Of a DNA stretch of 64,000 nt, positions 25,964 to 34,274 are shown piece after piece; position 1 is the first letter of the stretch, and each line of letters starts with the position of its first letter. The translations under genes and the position numbers were made by a program. The notes beneath the pieces were generated by a model that was not told the DNA's origin, did not search any database, and was given only the letters and a program-made list of their open reading frames with translations. Location of the stretch: contig NZ_CANDNZ010000006.1 in NCBI RefSeq assembly GCF_947387555.1, positions 279,482 to 343,481 of the forward strand, given 5' to 3'. Source of the DNA: Thalassomonas sp. RHCl1 (GTDB taxonomy: Bacteria; Pseudomonadota; Gammaproteobacteria; Enterobacterales; Alteromonadaceae).

Positions 25964-27666
25964 GTTTTGATATCTGTGTGATCGGCAGCGGCGCCGGGGC
26001 TTCACCCGTGGCTTATACCCTGGCCAAGGCCGGTGCCAAGGTGCTGGTATTGGAAAAAGGCCCCTGGCTGACGGAAAAGGAATTTTATAAAGACGAACTG
26101 GCCATCAGTTTACGGGATGCCTACAATCCTGAGCTCACCGATGAGCAGCATGTGATTGAAGAGCTGTACGAAAGAGAAAGCGGTGAAACCTTTTGGCAGG
26201 GAGAGCCCACCAGCGAATCCGGCTGGAGTTTCTGGAGCGGCACGGTTGTCGGCGGCTCATCTAATTTTATGAGTGGTTATTTTCACCGCCTTAAACCCGA
26301 TGACTTCAGGTTAAAGTCTGAATTTGGCGATATTGAAGGTGCTAATATCGCCGACTGGCCGATCAGTTATCAGGACCTTGAGCCCTATTATGCCAGGGTA
26401 GAACAGGAAGTCGGGGTGTCGGGCAGGGTTGTGGATCATCCCCACCAGGAGCCGAGGTCGACGCCGTTCCCCTATCCGCCGGTGGCGGAGCACGGGGTGT
26501 CTGCCTGGATAGACGAGGCGGCACAAAGTATTGGTTACCATACCATGCCGGTGCCCAGGGCGATTTTATCCCGGCCGGATATGGGGCGTAATTCGTGTGA
26601 ATATTCCGGTTATTGCAGCAGTTATGGCTGCTCTTCCGGCGCCAAGGGCAGTGGCCGGGCGGCGCTGTTAAATCATGCGGTCGCCAGCGGCAACTGTACC
26701 ATCAAGCCGGAGTCTAAGGTTTATAAAATTGAAACCGACAGCGAGGGCAAGATCACCGGTGTGCTTTATTATGATAAAGCCGGGCGCAAACATAAGGCGG
26801 TCGCCGATTTTTATGTAGTGGCCTGCCAGGCGATCGAAAGCTCCCGGTTATTGCTTGCTTCTAAAGGGGAAAAATTTCCCAACGGTTTGGCCAATAACCA
26901 GGGGCAGGTAGGTAAAAACTTAATCTTCAGTGCCGGCGGTACCGGGCGCGGAGATTTTTTCTATCAGGATCTGACCAAAGATCAGGTGAATACCATGAAG
27001 CAGGTGGGGCCCTTTGTTAACCGGGCCTTGCAGGACTGGTACCGTATTGAGGACAAAGCCTTTGGCAAGGCGGCTAAAGGCGGTACCATAGATTTTCTTT
27101 TCCATCAAAACCCTATTGCCCGTGCCCGGGGCAGTCAGTGGGATGAAAACGACAACCTGGTGTGGGGGGAGCAATTAAAGCAGAATTTAAAGCAGGAATT
27201 TACCACTTATAAAACCCTGCGTTTTGAAGTTTTTAACGACTGGCTACCCAATGATGACTGTTTTGTGACTTTAGATCCCGATGTCACCGACAAATGGGGA
27301 GATGCGGTGGCCAAGGTCAGGATAGGTTTCCATGAGCATGATCTTAAGGTCGGCGAATACCTGGCGGAAAAAGGTGAAAATCTGCTCAGGGCCATGGGAG
27401 CGACGAATATCAGCTCGTCTGTCAGCGGCGCGCCGCCGACCAATTTAATGGCAGGGGGTTGCCGTTTCGGTAATGATCCAAAAACTTCGGTATTGAATAA
27501 ATATTGTCAGGCACATGAAGTGGATAGTTTGTTTGTGACCGACGGCTCTTTTATGCCCACCGGGGGCAGTGTGCCCTACACCTTTACCATATACGCCAAT
27601 GCCTTTCGGGTGGCGGATCATATTAAACAGCGTTGGCAGTTAAAGCAGCAGGAAAAACCGGGTTAA
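25960..27666 (+). CDS. GMC family FAD-dependent dehydrogenase, large subunit
   Basis: A 568-residue flavoprotein predicted to oxidise a sugar, sugar acid or alcohol. The ADP-binding site is CVIGSGAGASPVAYTLAKAG near the N-terminus. FAD contacts include SGTVVGGSSNFMSGYFHRL, and the C-terminal GMC block is LFVTDGSFMPTGGSVPYTFT with ANAFRVADHI. Cys213, Cys219 and Cys224 (RNSCEYSGYCSSYGCSSGAKG) lie where related glucose and gluconate dehydrogenases bind a 3Fe-4S cluster. It has no signal peptide, so it is probably carried out by the Tat subunit encoded upstream. No cytochrome c subunit gene is adjacent. The substrate is not known. Confidence 0.9.
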   Translation: MSFDICVIGSGAGASPVAYTLAKAGAKVLVLEKGPWLTEKEFYKDELAISLRDAYNPELTDEQHVIEELYERESGETFWQGEPTSESGWSFWSGTVVGGSSNFMSGYFHRLKPDDFRLKSEFGDIEGANIADWPISYQDLEPYYARVEQEVGVSGRVVDHPHQEPRSTPFPYPPVAEHGVSAWIDEAAQSIGYHTMPVPRAILSRPDMGRNSCEYSGYCSSYGCSSGAKGSGRAALLNHAVASGNCTIKPESKVYKIETDSEGKITGVLYYDKAGRKHKAVADFYVVACQAIESSRLLLASKGEKFPNGLANNQGQVGKNLIFSAGGTGRGDFFYQDLTKDQVNTMKQVGPFVNRALQDWYRIEDKAFGKAAKGGTIDFLFHQNPIARARGSQWDENDNLVWGEQLKQNLKQEFTTYKTLRFEVFNDWLPNDDCFVTLDPDVTDKWGDAVAKVRIGFHEHDLKVGEYLAEKGENLLRAMGATNISSSVSGAPPTNLMAGGCRFGNDPKTSVLNKYCQAHEVDSLFVTDGSFMPTGGSVPYTFTIYANAFRVADHIKQRWQLKQQEKPG

Positions 27667-27828
27667 GTATTTCCTGGTTCGGGAATTTCTTATACGCAGG
27701 TATTTGCGCCTGTTCAGCAATAATAACCGTGAAATAGCCGGGGAAAAATGATTTAAGGATTTGCTTAAGGTAGATCCTTTATTGTTGCTGGGGCATAATT
27801 AGCATACTTTTTGTTGCAGGTATTTATT

Positions 27829-28692
27829 ATGATCCATAGCATGACCGGCTTCGCCCGTTATGAAGTCAAAGGTGAGTGGGGTAACGCGGTATGGGAAATT
27901 CGCTCGGTAAACCAGCGTTTTCTGGAAACCTACTTCCGCTTACCCGAACAGTTTCGAGGCATAGAGCCGGTATTACGTGAGCGTTTTCGCAAGCGCTTGA
28001 ACCGTGGTAAGGTGGAATGCCATTTACGCTTTACTGCTAACCCTGCCGCAAAAAGCAATTTAACCCTCAATAAAAATTTAGCCGAGCAGCTGCTGCAACA
28101 CGCTAATTGGGTCAATGAACAAACCCTTAACAGCCAGATTAATCCGCTGGAAATCATGCGCTGGCCCGGAGTGATGGAAGCGGAAGAATCGGATATCAAT
28201 GCCATTCAGGCGGATATCCTGGAGGGGTTTGATGCGGCCCTCAAGGAATTTATTACCGCCCGCGGCAACGAAGGCGACAATCTTAAAGCCCTGATTGAAC
28301 AACGGCTTGAAGCGATAGTGGTAGAGGCGGAAAAAGTCAAAGCCATGATGCCGGAAGTGATTTTATGGCAGCGTAACCGTATTACCGAAAAATTTGCCGA
28401 AGCCAGCCTTGAGCTAGATTCTACCCGGGTGGAGCAGGAGCTGGTGTTGCTGGCGCAAAAAATGGACGTCGATGAAGAGATCGACCGTTTGTTCAGTCAT
28501 GTTAAAGAAACCCGCAACATCCTGAAAAAGGGCGGCCCGCAGGGACGGCGCCTAGATTTTATGATGCAGGAGTTCAACCGCGAAGCCAATACCTTAGGCT
28601 CTAAATCCATTAATGCCGATATCACCAACAGTGCAGTGGAATTGAAGGTGTTAATCGAGCAGATGCGCGAGCAGATCCAAAATATTGAATAA
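27829..28692 (+). CDS. yicC: YicC family endoribonuclease/RNA-binding protein
   Basis: YicC proteins are conserved stress-linked RNases; E. coli YicC affects turnover of small RNA RyhB. From the ATG at 27829 the product has 287 residues, the same as E. coli. Typical blocks are MIHSMTGFARYE at the start, WEIRSVNQRFLETYFRLPEQFR, and the C-terminal GRRLDFMMQEFNREANTLGSKS followed by LKVLIEQMREQIQNIE. A longer reading from a TTG at 27811 is less likely. It is divergent from rph in most relatives, here with three genes in between. Confidence 0.96.
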   Translation: MIHSMTGFARYEVKGEWGNAVWEIRSVNQRFLETYFRLPEQFRGIEPVLRERFRKRLNRGKVECHLRFTANPAAKSNLTLNKNLAEQLLQHANWVNEQTLNSQINPLEIMRWPGVMEAEESDINAIQADILEGFDAALKEFITARGNEGDNLKALIEQRLEAIVVEAEKVKAMMPEVILWQRNRITEKFAEASLELDSTRVEQELVLLAQKMDVDEEIDRLFSHVKETRNILKKGGPQGRRLDFMMQEFNREANTLGSKSINADITNSAVELKVLIEQMREQIQNIE

Positions 28693-28726
28693 TCTTGTTT
28701 GTTTTTTCCTGGTAAAACGTCTTTTT

Positions 28727-28753
28727 AAAGCCACTGATTAAAGTGGCTTTTTT
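28727..28753 (+). terminator. Rho-independent terminator of yicC
   Basis: AAAGCCACT and AGTGGCTTT form a perfect 9-bp stem with a 6-nt loop followed by further Ts, 34 bp after the yicC stop. Confidence 0.9.
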
Positions 28754-28790
28754 GCAGTTTTTCTGCTGTAAAAGCCATGACTGATTTTCT

Positions 28791-29495
28791 ATGCGCCTTG
28801 ATAAATTTATTTGTAAAAGTACCGAGTTTTCCCGCGAACAGGCCAGGGAATTAATCCTTGGCGGCAATATCCGGGTCAATGGTGAAATACTGACCGATCC
28901 GGCGAAACAGGTGCATGAAAATAATGAAATTCTCTTTAAAGGCAGCAGGTTAAAAGCGCGTGATTCCCGTTATATTATGCTGCATAAACCGGCAGGTTCG
29001 ATTTGCTCGAATGTTGATGAAAACTATCCGTCGGTTTTTAGTTTATTGAGTTTTGACCGGGTCGATGATTTACATCTTGCGGGCCGGCTGGATGTCGATA
29101 CCACGGGGTTGGTCTTTATTACCGATGACGGGCGCTGGTCACAGCAGATTATTTCACCCAAAAATCAATGTTATAAAACCTATCTTGTCGGACTGAGAAA
29201 TCCGGTTGCTGACGGTGTTGTGCAACAGTTTGCATCAGGTCTTCAACTGCAGGGAGAAAAAGAGTTAACCTTGCCGGCTAGATTGCAGATCATCACGCCG
29301 CAGCAGGTGTTACTGTCCATCATGGAAGGTAAATATCACCAGGTAAAACGTATGTTTGCAGCGATAGGAAATAAAGTCGTGAGTTTACACCGCCAGCAGA
29401 TAGGTGATATTGCTTTAGAGCCGGGATTGCAGCCCGGGCAATGGCGTTATTTAACCCCGGATGAAGTATCGTGTTTTTCATCTCCTTCGTTATGA
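28791..29495 (+). CDS. rsuA: 16S rRNA pseudouridine(516) synthase RsuA
   Basis: RsuA converts U516 of 16S rRNA to pseudouridine. The 234-residue protein has an N-terminal S4 RNA-binding domain (MRLDKFICKSTEFSREQA, then GNIRVNGE). The synthase domain has catalytic Asp101 in AGRLDVDTTGLVFITDDG, and also MLHKPAGSICS, CYKTYLV and EGKYHQVKRMFAA. Length and motifs match E. coli RsuA (231 residues, Asp102). The 3' end is close to the start region of the next gene. Confidence 0.95.
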   Translation: MRLDKFICKSTEFSREQARELILGGNIRVNGEILTDPAKQVHENNEILFKGSRLKARDSRYIMLHKPAGSICSNVDENYPSVFSLLSFDRVDDLHLAGRLDVDTTGLVFITDDGRWSQQIISPKNQCYKTYLVGLRNPVADGVVQQFASGLQLQGEKELTLPARLQIITPQQVLLSIMEGKYHQVKRMFAAIGNKVVSLHRQQIGDIALEPGLQPGQWRYLTPDEVSCFSSPSL

Positions 29496-29551
29496 GGAAA
29501 GTTAAGCTGGCAACTTTTGAGCGTCAGATATTTTTAATAAGGTCTTTGTTT

Positions 29552-30688
29552 ATGGTGATTTCAGGTGTGAAAATTAATGCTGTTATTTTGGTGTTATTGG
29601 GCCTTAATGTTTTTATTCCGGCTGCCCTGGGGCTAAGTTTTTCGCTTGAGCCTCAACCGGAGCTAGGCCAGTTGAGAGACTTTAAGGGCAGTGAACTTTG
29701 CCAGGTGGCAGAGAATAGCAAGCATTACCTGCAGAGCCAAAGGCAAGACACTTTTGCCGTACACCCGGGTAAACAAATCGATGACAAGATCACGCTGAAA
29801 AGGGTAGAGGATACCCTGGCTTTTATTTGTCAAACCTATCGGGAAGATGTGCGGGCGAAACGGCATAGCCGTTTACATGATACAGCATTCTTAAAACAGC
29901 ACTTTGAGTTTGTCCGCTGGCGGCCGGATAAAGAAACGGCGACTAAAATTGCCGGGAAAAGCACCAATGAAACCAAAGCAAGGATGTTGAATAATATCCC
30001 TGATGAAGAAATTTTTCTCACCAAATATTATACCAAGCTATTGGATGGCAGTCCGGTAAAAACCCAGCACTATGATCAGGCGCTTTACGCCCTGCCGGAA
30101 GATGAACAAGGCCTTAGTTTAGCGCAGGCTGAGCTGCAAAAAGCGCAGTTAACCCGCTTTCGTTTTACCCGTCAGCAGATTATTGCCGGCGCCCTGGAGA
30201 AAGACAAGCGGGCAAAACCTTTGGTGTGGCTGACAGAAGAGGCGCTACATGATGTGTTGCTGCAGGGCACCGGCGTGTTAAAGGTCGATGGCAAGATCCG
30301 CTATTTTAATGTCCACCGTAATAACGGTATTGCCTATGACTACAGTATCGGAAAGCGAGAACAACCAAGGTATTGGTACTTTGTAGAAACACCGGAAATC
30401 ATGGGTTATGGCCACGATCAGCCCAGTAAAATTGCTATTAAGCCCCAAGTGACTTTTGCCGGCAATATTGCCGAGCTCGGCGTGGGGAAGTTGATCATGG
30501 TCAGTTACCGGGACAACAAGGGGCAAGTCAGTCGGCTGGGGATCCTGGCAGATCAGGGAGGCGCTTTTGATAATAATCTTTTCCAACTGGATCTGTTGGT
30601 GGACAGTTATCGTGGCTGGTCTGATTATCACAGTTACAACGGCCATTTACCCGATTACGCCAGGGCCTGGATACTTTTACTGAAGTAA
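29552..30688 (+). CDS. MltA-like protein, possible lytic transglycosylase
   Basis: A 378-residue exported protein with a signal peptide or anchor (about residues 8-27). The ATG at 29552 has AAGG 9 nt upstream; earlier in-frame starts (29471, 29492) would overlap rsuA. The sequence follows the MltA layout: FLTKYYTKLLDGSPV resembles the MltA LTGYY region, LLQGTGVLKVDGKIRYFNVHRNNG the IQGSG segment, and LGILADQGGAFDNN the 3D domain (DTGGAI in MltA), keeping the catalytic-type Asp. The match is partial, because the usual DTGG has become DQGG. It may cleave peptidoglycan, or may be a non-catalytic relative. Confidence 0.6.
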   Translation: MVISGVKINAVILVLLGLNVFIPAALGLSFSLEPQPELGQLRDFKGSELCQVAENSKHYLQSQRQDTFAVHPGKQIDDKITLKRVEDTLAFICQTYREDVRAKRHSRLHDTAFLKQHFEFVRWRPDKETATKIAGKSTNETKARMLNNIPDEEIFLTKYYTKLLDGSPVKTQHYDQALYALPEDEQGLSLAQAELQKAQLTRFRFTRQQIIAGALEKDKRAKPLVWLTEEALHDVLLQGTGVLKVDGKIRYFNVHRNNGIAYDYSIGKREQPRYWYFVETPEIMGYGHDQPSKIAIKPQVTFAGNIAELGVGKLIMVSYRDNKGQVSRLGILADQGGAFDNNLFQLDLLVDSYRGWSDYHSYNGHLPDYARAWILLLK

Positions 30689-30715
30689 ATGTCAGTTAAG
30701 GCGCTTAACCAGAAG

Positions 30716-30751
30716 AGGATAAAAGTCAGCGATGTCTTTATCCTTTTTTTT
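30716..30751 (+). terminator. Rho-independent terminator after the MltA-like gene
   Basis: AGGATAAA and TTTATCCT form an 8-bp stem with a 13-nt loop, followed by a run of eight Ts. A second small hairpin (GTTAAG/CTTAAC) lies just upstream. Confidence 0.8.
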
Positions 30752-30800
30752 GGGCAATTTCCGCCGTACTTACAGGTTGAATTCTGGTGAAATTGTGAGA

Positions 30801-30818
30801 GTTTGATATCGATCAAAC
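30801..30818 (+). promoter_or_regulatory. FNR/EtrA-type site upstream of the TonB receptor
   Basis: GTTTGATATCGATCAAAC holds a perfect TTGAT-N4-ATCAA core, with symmetry extended to 7-bp arms. It lies about 104 bp before the receptor start codon. The AT-rich stretch between (30845-30890) has only degenerate similarity to a Fur box. Confidence 0.65.
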
Positions 30819-30921
30819 GAAGTCGGATTAGTGTCAATAAAACACAAATGACATTGATTCGTATTAGTAATAATGCTTAAATATATATACTTACAAAGTT
30901 ATTACCTCAATAAGGTTTCCC

Positions 30922-33147
30922 ATGCGTAGTTCATCGTTTTTTCAACCGGCTTTAATTGCCTCGGCAATTTTAGCTGCGATTAGTCACACTGCTGTTGCCA
31001 AAGACACAGATGATAATATCGAACATCTGGCCATTTTTGGCAGTGCTCAGGCAGTAAATGATGTGCCCGGAAGCGCCCATATGATCACGGAAGAAGAGCT
31101 GAACAAGTTTGATTTTACCGATATCATGCGTACCTTAACCTCAGTGCCCGGCGTTTATGTACTGGAAGAAGACGGTTATGGTTTACGTCCTAATATCGGT
31201 ATGCGCGGTACAGGTCAGAACCGCAGTGAAAAAGTTACTATCATGGAAGACAATGTTTTAGCGGCTCCGGCGCCCTATGCTTCACCTTCAGCTTACTATT
31301 TCCCGACCGCGGGTCGTATGCAGCAGGTAGAAGTGCTTAAGGGGACTTCCAGCGCCATGTATGGTCCGCGTACCACAGGTGGTGTGATCAACATGTTATC
31401 CCGCCAGATCCCTGATGAAGCCCTTGCCGGTCAGCTTAACCTGACCACAGGTGAAGACGGTTACGCGAAAGTGCATGCCTACGCCGGCGGTTCCGGTGAG
31501 CAGGTTTCTTCGGTATTTGAGGTGTTCCGTTATCAGGCGGATGGTTTTAAAGACATTAACAACAGTGATCGTGATACCGGTTTTGTAAAAAATGATATTT
31601 TAGCGAAAGTTCGTTTTAACAGCGACAAAAACGCCGCTTACGATCAAGAGCTGGAGTTGAAATTAAAATACTCGGATGAAGACTCCGATGAAACTTATAT
31701 GGGCTTGACGGACGCAGACTTTGCCGCCGATCCTTATGCCCGTTATTCAGCTTCTCAGCTGGATAATATGGACACTACCCATAAGCAGGTACAGATTAAC
31801 CACCTGATCAAAATCAACGGCCGTTTCAACCTGATGACTACCGCCTACTACAATGACTTTAGCCGTAACTGGTACAAAACCAGCAAGGTCGGCAAGATGG
31901 TTGAGGAAGTACAGGAAGACGGCAGCGTTATTGAAGTGAAGAAATTCTCCAGCCTGGGTTCTGGCGGTACTGAAATCGCTTCAGATTATGATCGGGGCGC
32001 AGAGAGTGAAATTTATGCCCAGGTGAAAGCCAACAGTCGCGATTACCTGTCTAAGGGTCTGCAAACTGTATTGGATATCGACCTTGACGATCATCAGCTG
32101 AAATTTGGTGTTCGTTATCATGAAGATGAAATGGACCGTTTCCAGTGGGTTGATGAATACACCCTGGATCAGGATTACCAGATGACCCTGGATGTTGCCG
32201 GTGTTCACGGTGCCGATTCTAACCGTATCGACAGCGCAGAAGCTTTGGCGTTATTTGTTCATGATGAATATACCCTGGGGAATTTTATCATCAATGCCGG
32301 GTTACGTTATGAAGACATCACCTTAGAACGTCATGACTGGAAAGATGATCTTGCCCGCACCCAGGATCCGGTAAAACACACCAAGAATACCGTAGATGTC
32401 TGGTTGCCGTCACTGGCGCTAACTTATAGAGTCAACGAAGAGTTAGTACTGCTTGGTGGTATCCAAAAAGGTTTCGCGCCACCGGCACCGGGTAATGAAG
32501 AAGCAGACGATGAAGAAAGTATCAACTACGAGTTAGGTTTACGTTATAACAACGAAAGCTTACATGCCGAAGCCATTGCCTTCTTCTCTGACTATGACAA
32601 TATGCACGGTAATTGTACCGTCAGCCAGAATTGCGCCGATGAAAATGTCGGTGAGCAATACAATGCCGGTGAAGTAGAAGTGAAAGGCCTGGAAGTGAAA
32701 GCAGGTTATGAATTTAAACTGGCTACCTTGTTGGTGCCGGTAGATTTGACCTATACCTTTACCGACACTGAGTTCTTAAACAGTTTTGAATCTAAGCTCG
32801 ATACCTGGGGAGATGTCACTAAAGGTGAAGAGTTGCCATATGTACCGGATAATCAGCTGCAATTTGCTGCCGGTCTGGTGGGAGATAACTGGCGTGGCGA
32901 TGTCTTAGTGCGCTATATGGATGAGATGCGTACTATTGCCGGCAGCGGCGATATTCCGAATGATGAAATGATTAAAAGCCGTACCGTAGTCGACTTAGCG
33001 GCTCATTATAACCTGGCCGAGAATCAGGAACTGACCCTGAATATCGACAACCTGTTTGATAAAGAGTATGCAACAACCCGTACCCACGGCTCTTTAATGG
33101 CAGGTAAACCTCGTACCATGACCATAGGTTATAAATACAGCTTCTAA
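30922..33147 (+). CDS. TonB-dependent receptor, FecA-like
   Basis: An outer-membrane receptor that imports a bound ligand with energy from TonB. The 741-residue protein has a signal peptide (cleavage near AVAK, residue 27), a plug domain (VPGSAHMITEEELNKFD, DIMRTLTSVPGVYV, PNIGMRGTG, KVTIMEDNV, GRMQQVEVLKGTSSAMYGPRTTGGVIN) and a C-terminal beta-barrel ending in the aromatic residue of YKYSF. DNLFDKEYATTR is the usual penultimate strand. The plug is close to ferric dicitrate receptors of the FecA type, but without fecIR genes nearby the ligand is not certain. The extracellular cysteines (GNCTVSQNCADEN) may form a loop disulfide. An FNR-type site lies upstream. Confidence 0.93.
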   Translation: MRSSSFFQPALIASAILAAISHTAVAKDTDDNIEHLAIFGSAQAVNDVPGSAHMITEEELNKFDFTDIMRTLTSVPGVYVLEEDGYGLRPNIGMRGTGQNRSEKVTIMEDNVLAAPAPYASPSAYYFPTAGRMQQVEVLKGTSSAMYGPRTTGGVINMLSRQIPDEALAGQLNLTTGEDGYAKVHAYAGGSGEQVSSVFEVFRYQADGFKDINNSDRDTGFVKNDILAKVRFNSDKNAAYDQELELKLKYSDEDSDETYMGLTDADFAADPYARYSASQLDNMDTTHKQVQINHLIKINGRFNLMTTAYYNDFSRNWYKTSKVGKMVEEVQEDGSVIEVKKFSSLGSGGTEIASDYDRGAESEIYAQVKANSRDYLSKGLQTVLDIDLDDHQLKFGVRYHEDEMDRFQWVDEYTLDQDYQMTLDVAGVHGADSNRIDSAEALALFVHDEYTLGNFIINAGLRYEDITLERHDWKDDLARTQDPVKHTKNTVDVWLPSLALTYRVNEELVLLGGIQKGFAPPAPGNEEADDEESINYELGLRYNNESLHAEAIAFFSDYDNMHGNCTVSQNCADENVGEQYNAGEVEVKGLEVKAGYEFKLATLLVPVDLTYTFTDTEFLNSFESKLDTWGDVTKGEELPYVPDNQLQFAAGLVGDNWRGDVLVRYMDEMRTIAGSGDIPNDEMIKSRTVVDLAAHYNLAENQELTLNIDNLFDKEYATTRTHGSLMAGKPRTMTIGYKYSF

Positions 33148-33183
33148 CCGGGCAAAAATGAATTAATCATCTATTGATTGGCT

Positions 33184-33213
33184 AAAAAAGACGAACCTGG
33201 TTCGTCTTTTTTT
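33184..33213 (+). terminator. Terminator of the TonB receptor gene
   Basis: AAAAAAGACGAAC and GTTCGTCTTTTTT form a perfect 13-bp stem with a 3-nt loop, ending in a T run. The A run on the left arm would also let it work on the reverse strand. Confidence 0.93.
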
Positions 33214-33325
33214 ATGCCTGCTGTTTTGTGTATTGTCTGATAGCGTCCGGTTGTCAGCCTGATGTTTAGTTCAGCCGGGTAGCAGGGTATGATAGTGATA
33301 ATCGGATTTTATTTATCGGAATGAA

Positions 33326-33928
33326 ATGGGCATGTTAAATTTTTCACCTTCATGTGAGCGTAATCAGGGTTATATCTTAACTGAGTTGGAACAGCTGTTT
33401 GCGCCTGTTACCCGGGTGCTTGAGCTGGGCAGCTTATCGGGGCAGCACGCCTTGCACTTCGCTTCAGGTTTGCCGCATTTGAGCTGGCAACCCTCAGACT
33501 TGGCTGAAAATGTGCCGGCATTAACGGAAAATATCCGACACGGTGCCATCGACAATTGCCTGGTGCCGATAGCTTTAGATGTAACGCTTGCCGGAGATTG
33601 GCCTAAGCAGCAATACGACGGTATTTTTACCGCCAATACTTTACATATCATGTCCTGGCCATCTGTGGTGCAGATGTTTGACTATTTACCAAAAGTTTGC
33701 CGGCCAGGCACCTTGCTCACAATTTACGGACCCTTTAAGTATCAAGGGGCATATACCAGCGACAGCAACGCCAATTTCCAACGGTGGCTGCAAGACAGGG
33801 ATCCCCAAAGCGGTATCCGTGACTTTGAACAGGTAGATCGGCTGGCCCGGCAGCAGGGTTTTGAACTGGTTTCAGATATTCAGATGCCAGCCAATAACCA
33901 GCTGATCAGTTGGCGAAAGCAGGGCTAG
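33326..33928 (+). CDS. DUF938 family class I SAM methyltransferase-like protein
   Basis: A 200-residue protein of the DUF938 (UPF0585/METTL26-like) family. The SAM-binding motif I is RVLELGSLSGQHALHFA, preceded by SCERNQGYILTEL. WQPSDLAENVPALTENI supplies the acidic ribose-binding position, and YDGIFTANTLHIMSW matches the post-II motif of the family. LTIYGPFKYQGAYTSDSNANFQRWL is the signature C-terminal block. It is transcribed alone between two terminator-like regions. The methyl acceptor is not known. Confidence 0.93.
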   Translation: MGMLNFSPSCERNQGYILTELEQLFAPVTRVLELGSLSGQHALHFASGLPHLSWQPSDLAENVPALTENIRHGAIDNCLVPIALDVTLAGDWPKQQYDGIFTANTLHIMSWPSVVQMFDYLPKVCRPGTLLTIYGPFKYQGAYTSDSNANFQRWLQDRDPQSGIRDFEQVDRLARQQGFELVSDIQMPANNQLISWRKQG

Positions 33929-34274
33929 TATTGCGCTTTTATTTGATACTGCCCTTTCGGTGGCGGTTGTCAGTATTAATTACAACTGCTTGTCACAGCT
34001 GGGCTAAAGTTTTGGGATTAGCTTTCGATGATCAATAAGGTACTAATAAAACAGTTGCTTATATGCTTTTTGTGGTGAGTTTGGTTGTATTTTGTTATTT
34101 CATGTCAGTATTTTTTACAGTGATAACAGCTCCTTTAATTTAACTTTATGAATATTCAACAATATTTATTAAGGTCTGATTTATGCTTAAAACCTGAACA
34201 GCAGTAAAAGCGCAAAGAGGACGCTGGAGTTGTAAGCAGTCAGGATGCTAATCGTGCATTGAGGGCTGATAATA
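33929..34274 (+). other. Intergenic region upstream of the PEP-CTERM gene
   Basis: About 345 bp without a gene that I can support. It is AT-rich. I searched by eye for a sigma-54 site (GG-N10-GC) and an FNR site and found none that is convincing. GAGGG 8-9 nt before the next ATG is a good ribosome-binding site. Confidence 0.4.

Noticed and set aside
30845-30890. Fur box ahead of the TonB receptor
   Set aside because: Only scattered matches to the 19-bp consensus; too degenerate to report as a site.
33929-34274. Sigma-54 promoter before the PEP-CTERM gene
   Set aside because: No GG-N10-GC element of acceptable quality was found by eye, although such promoters are known for some PEP-CTERM genes.
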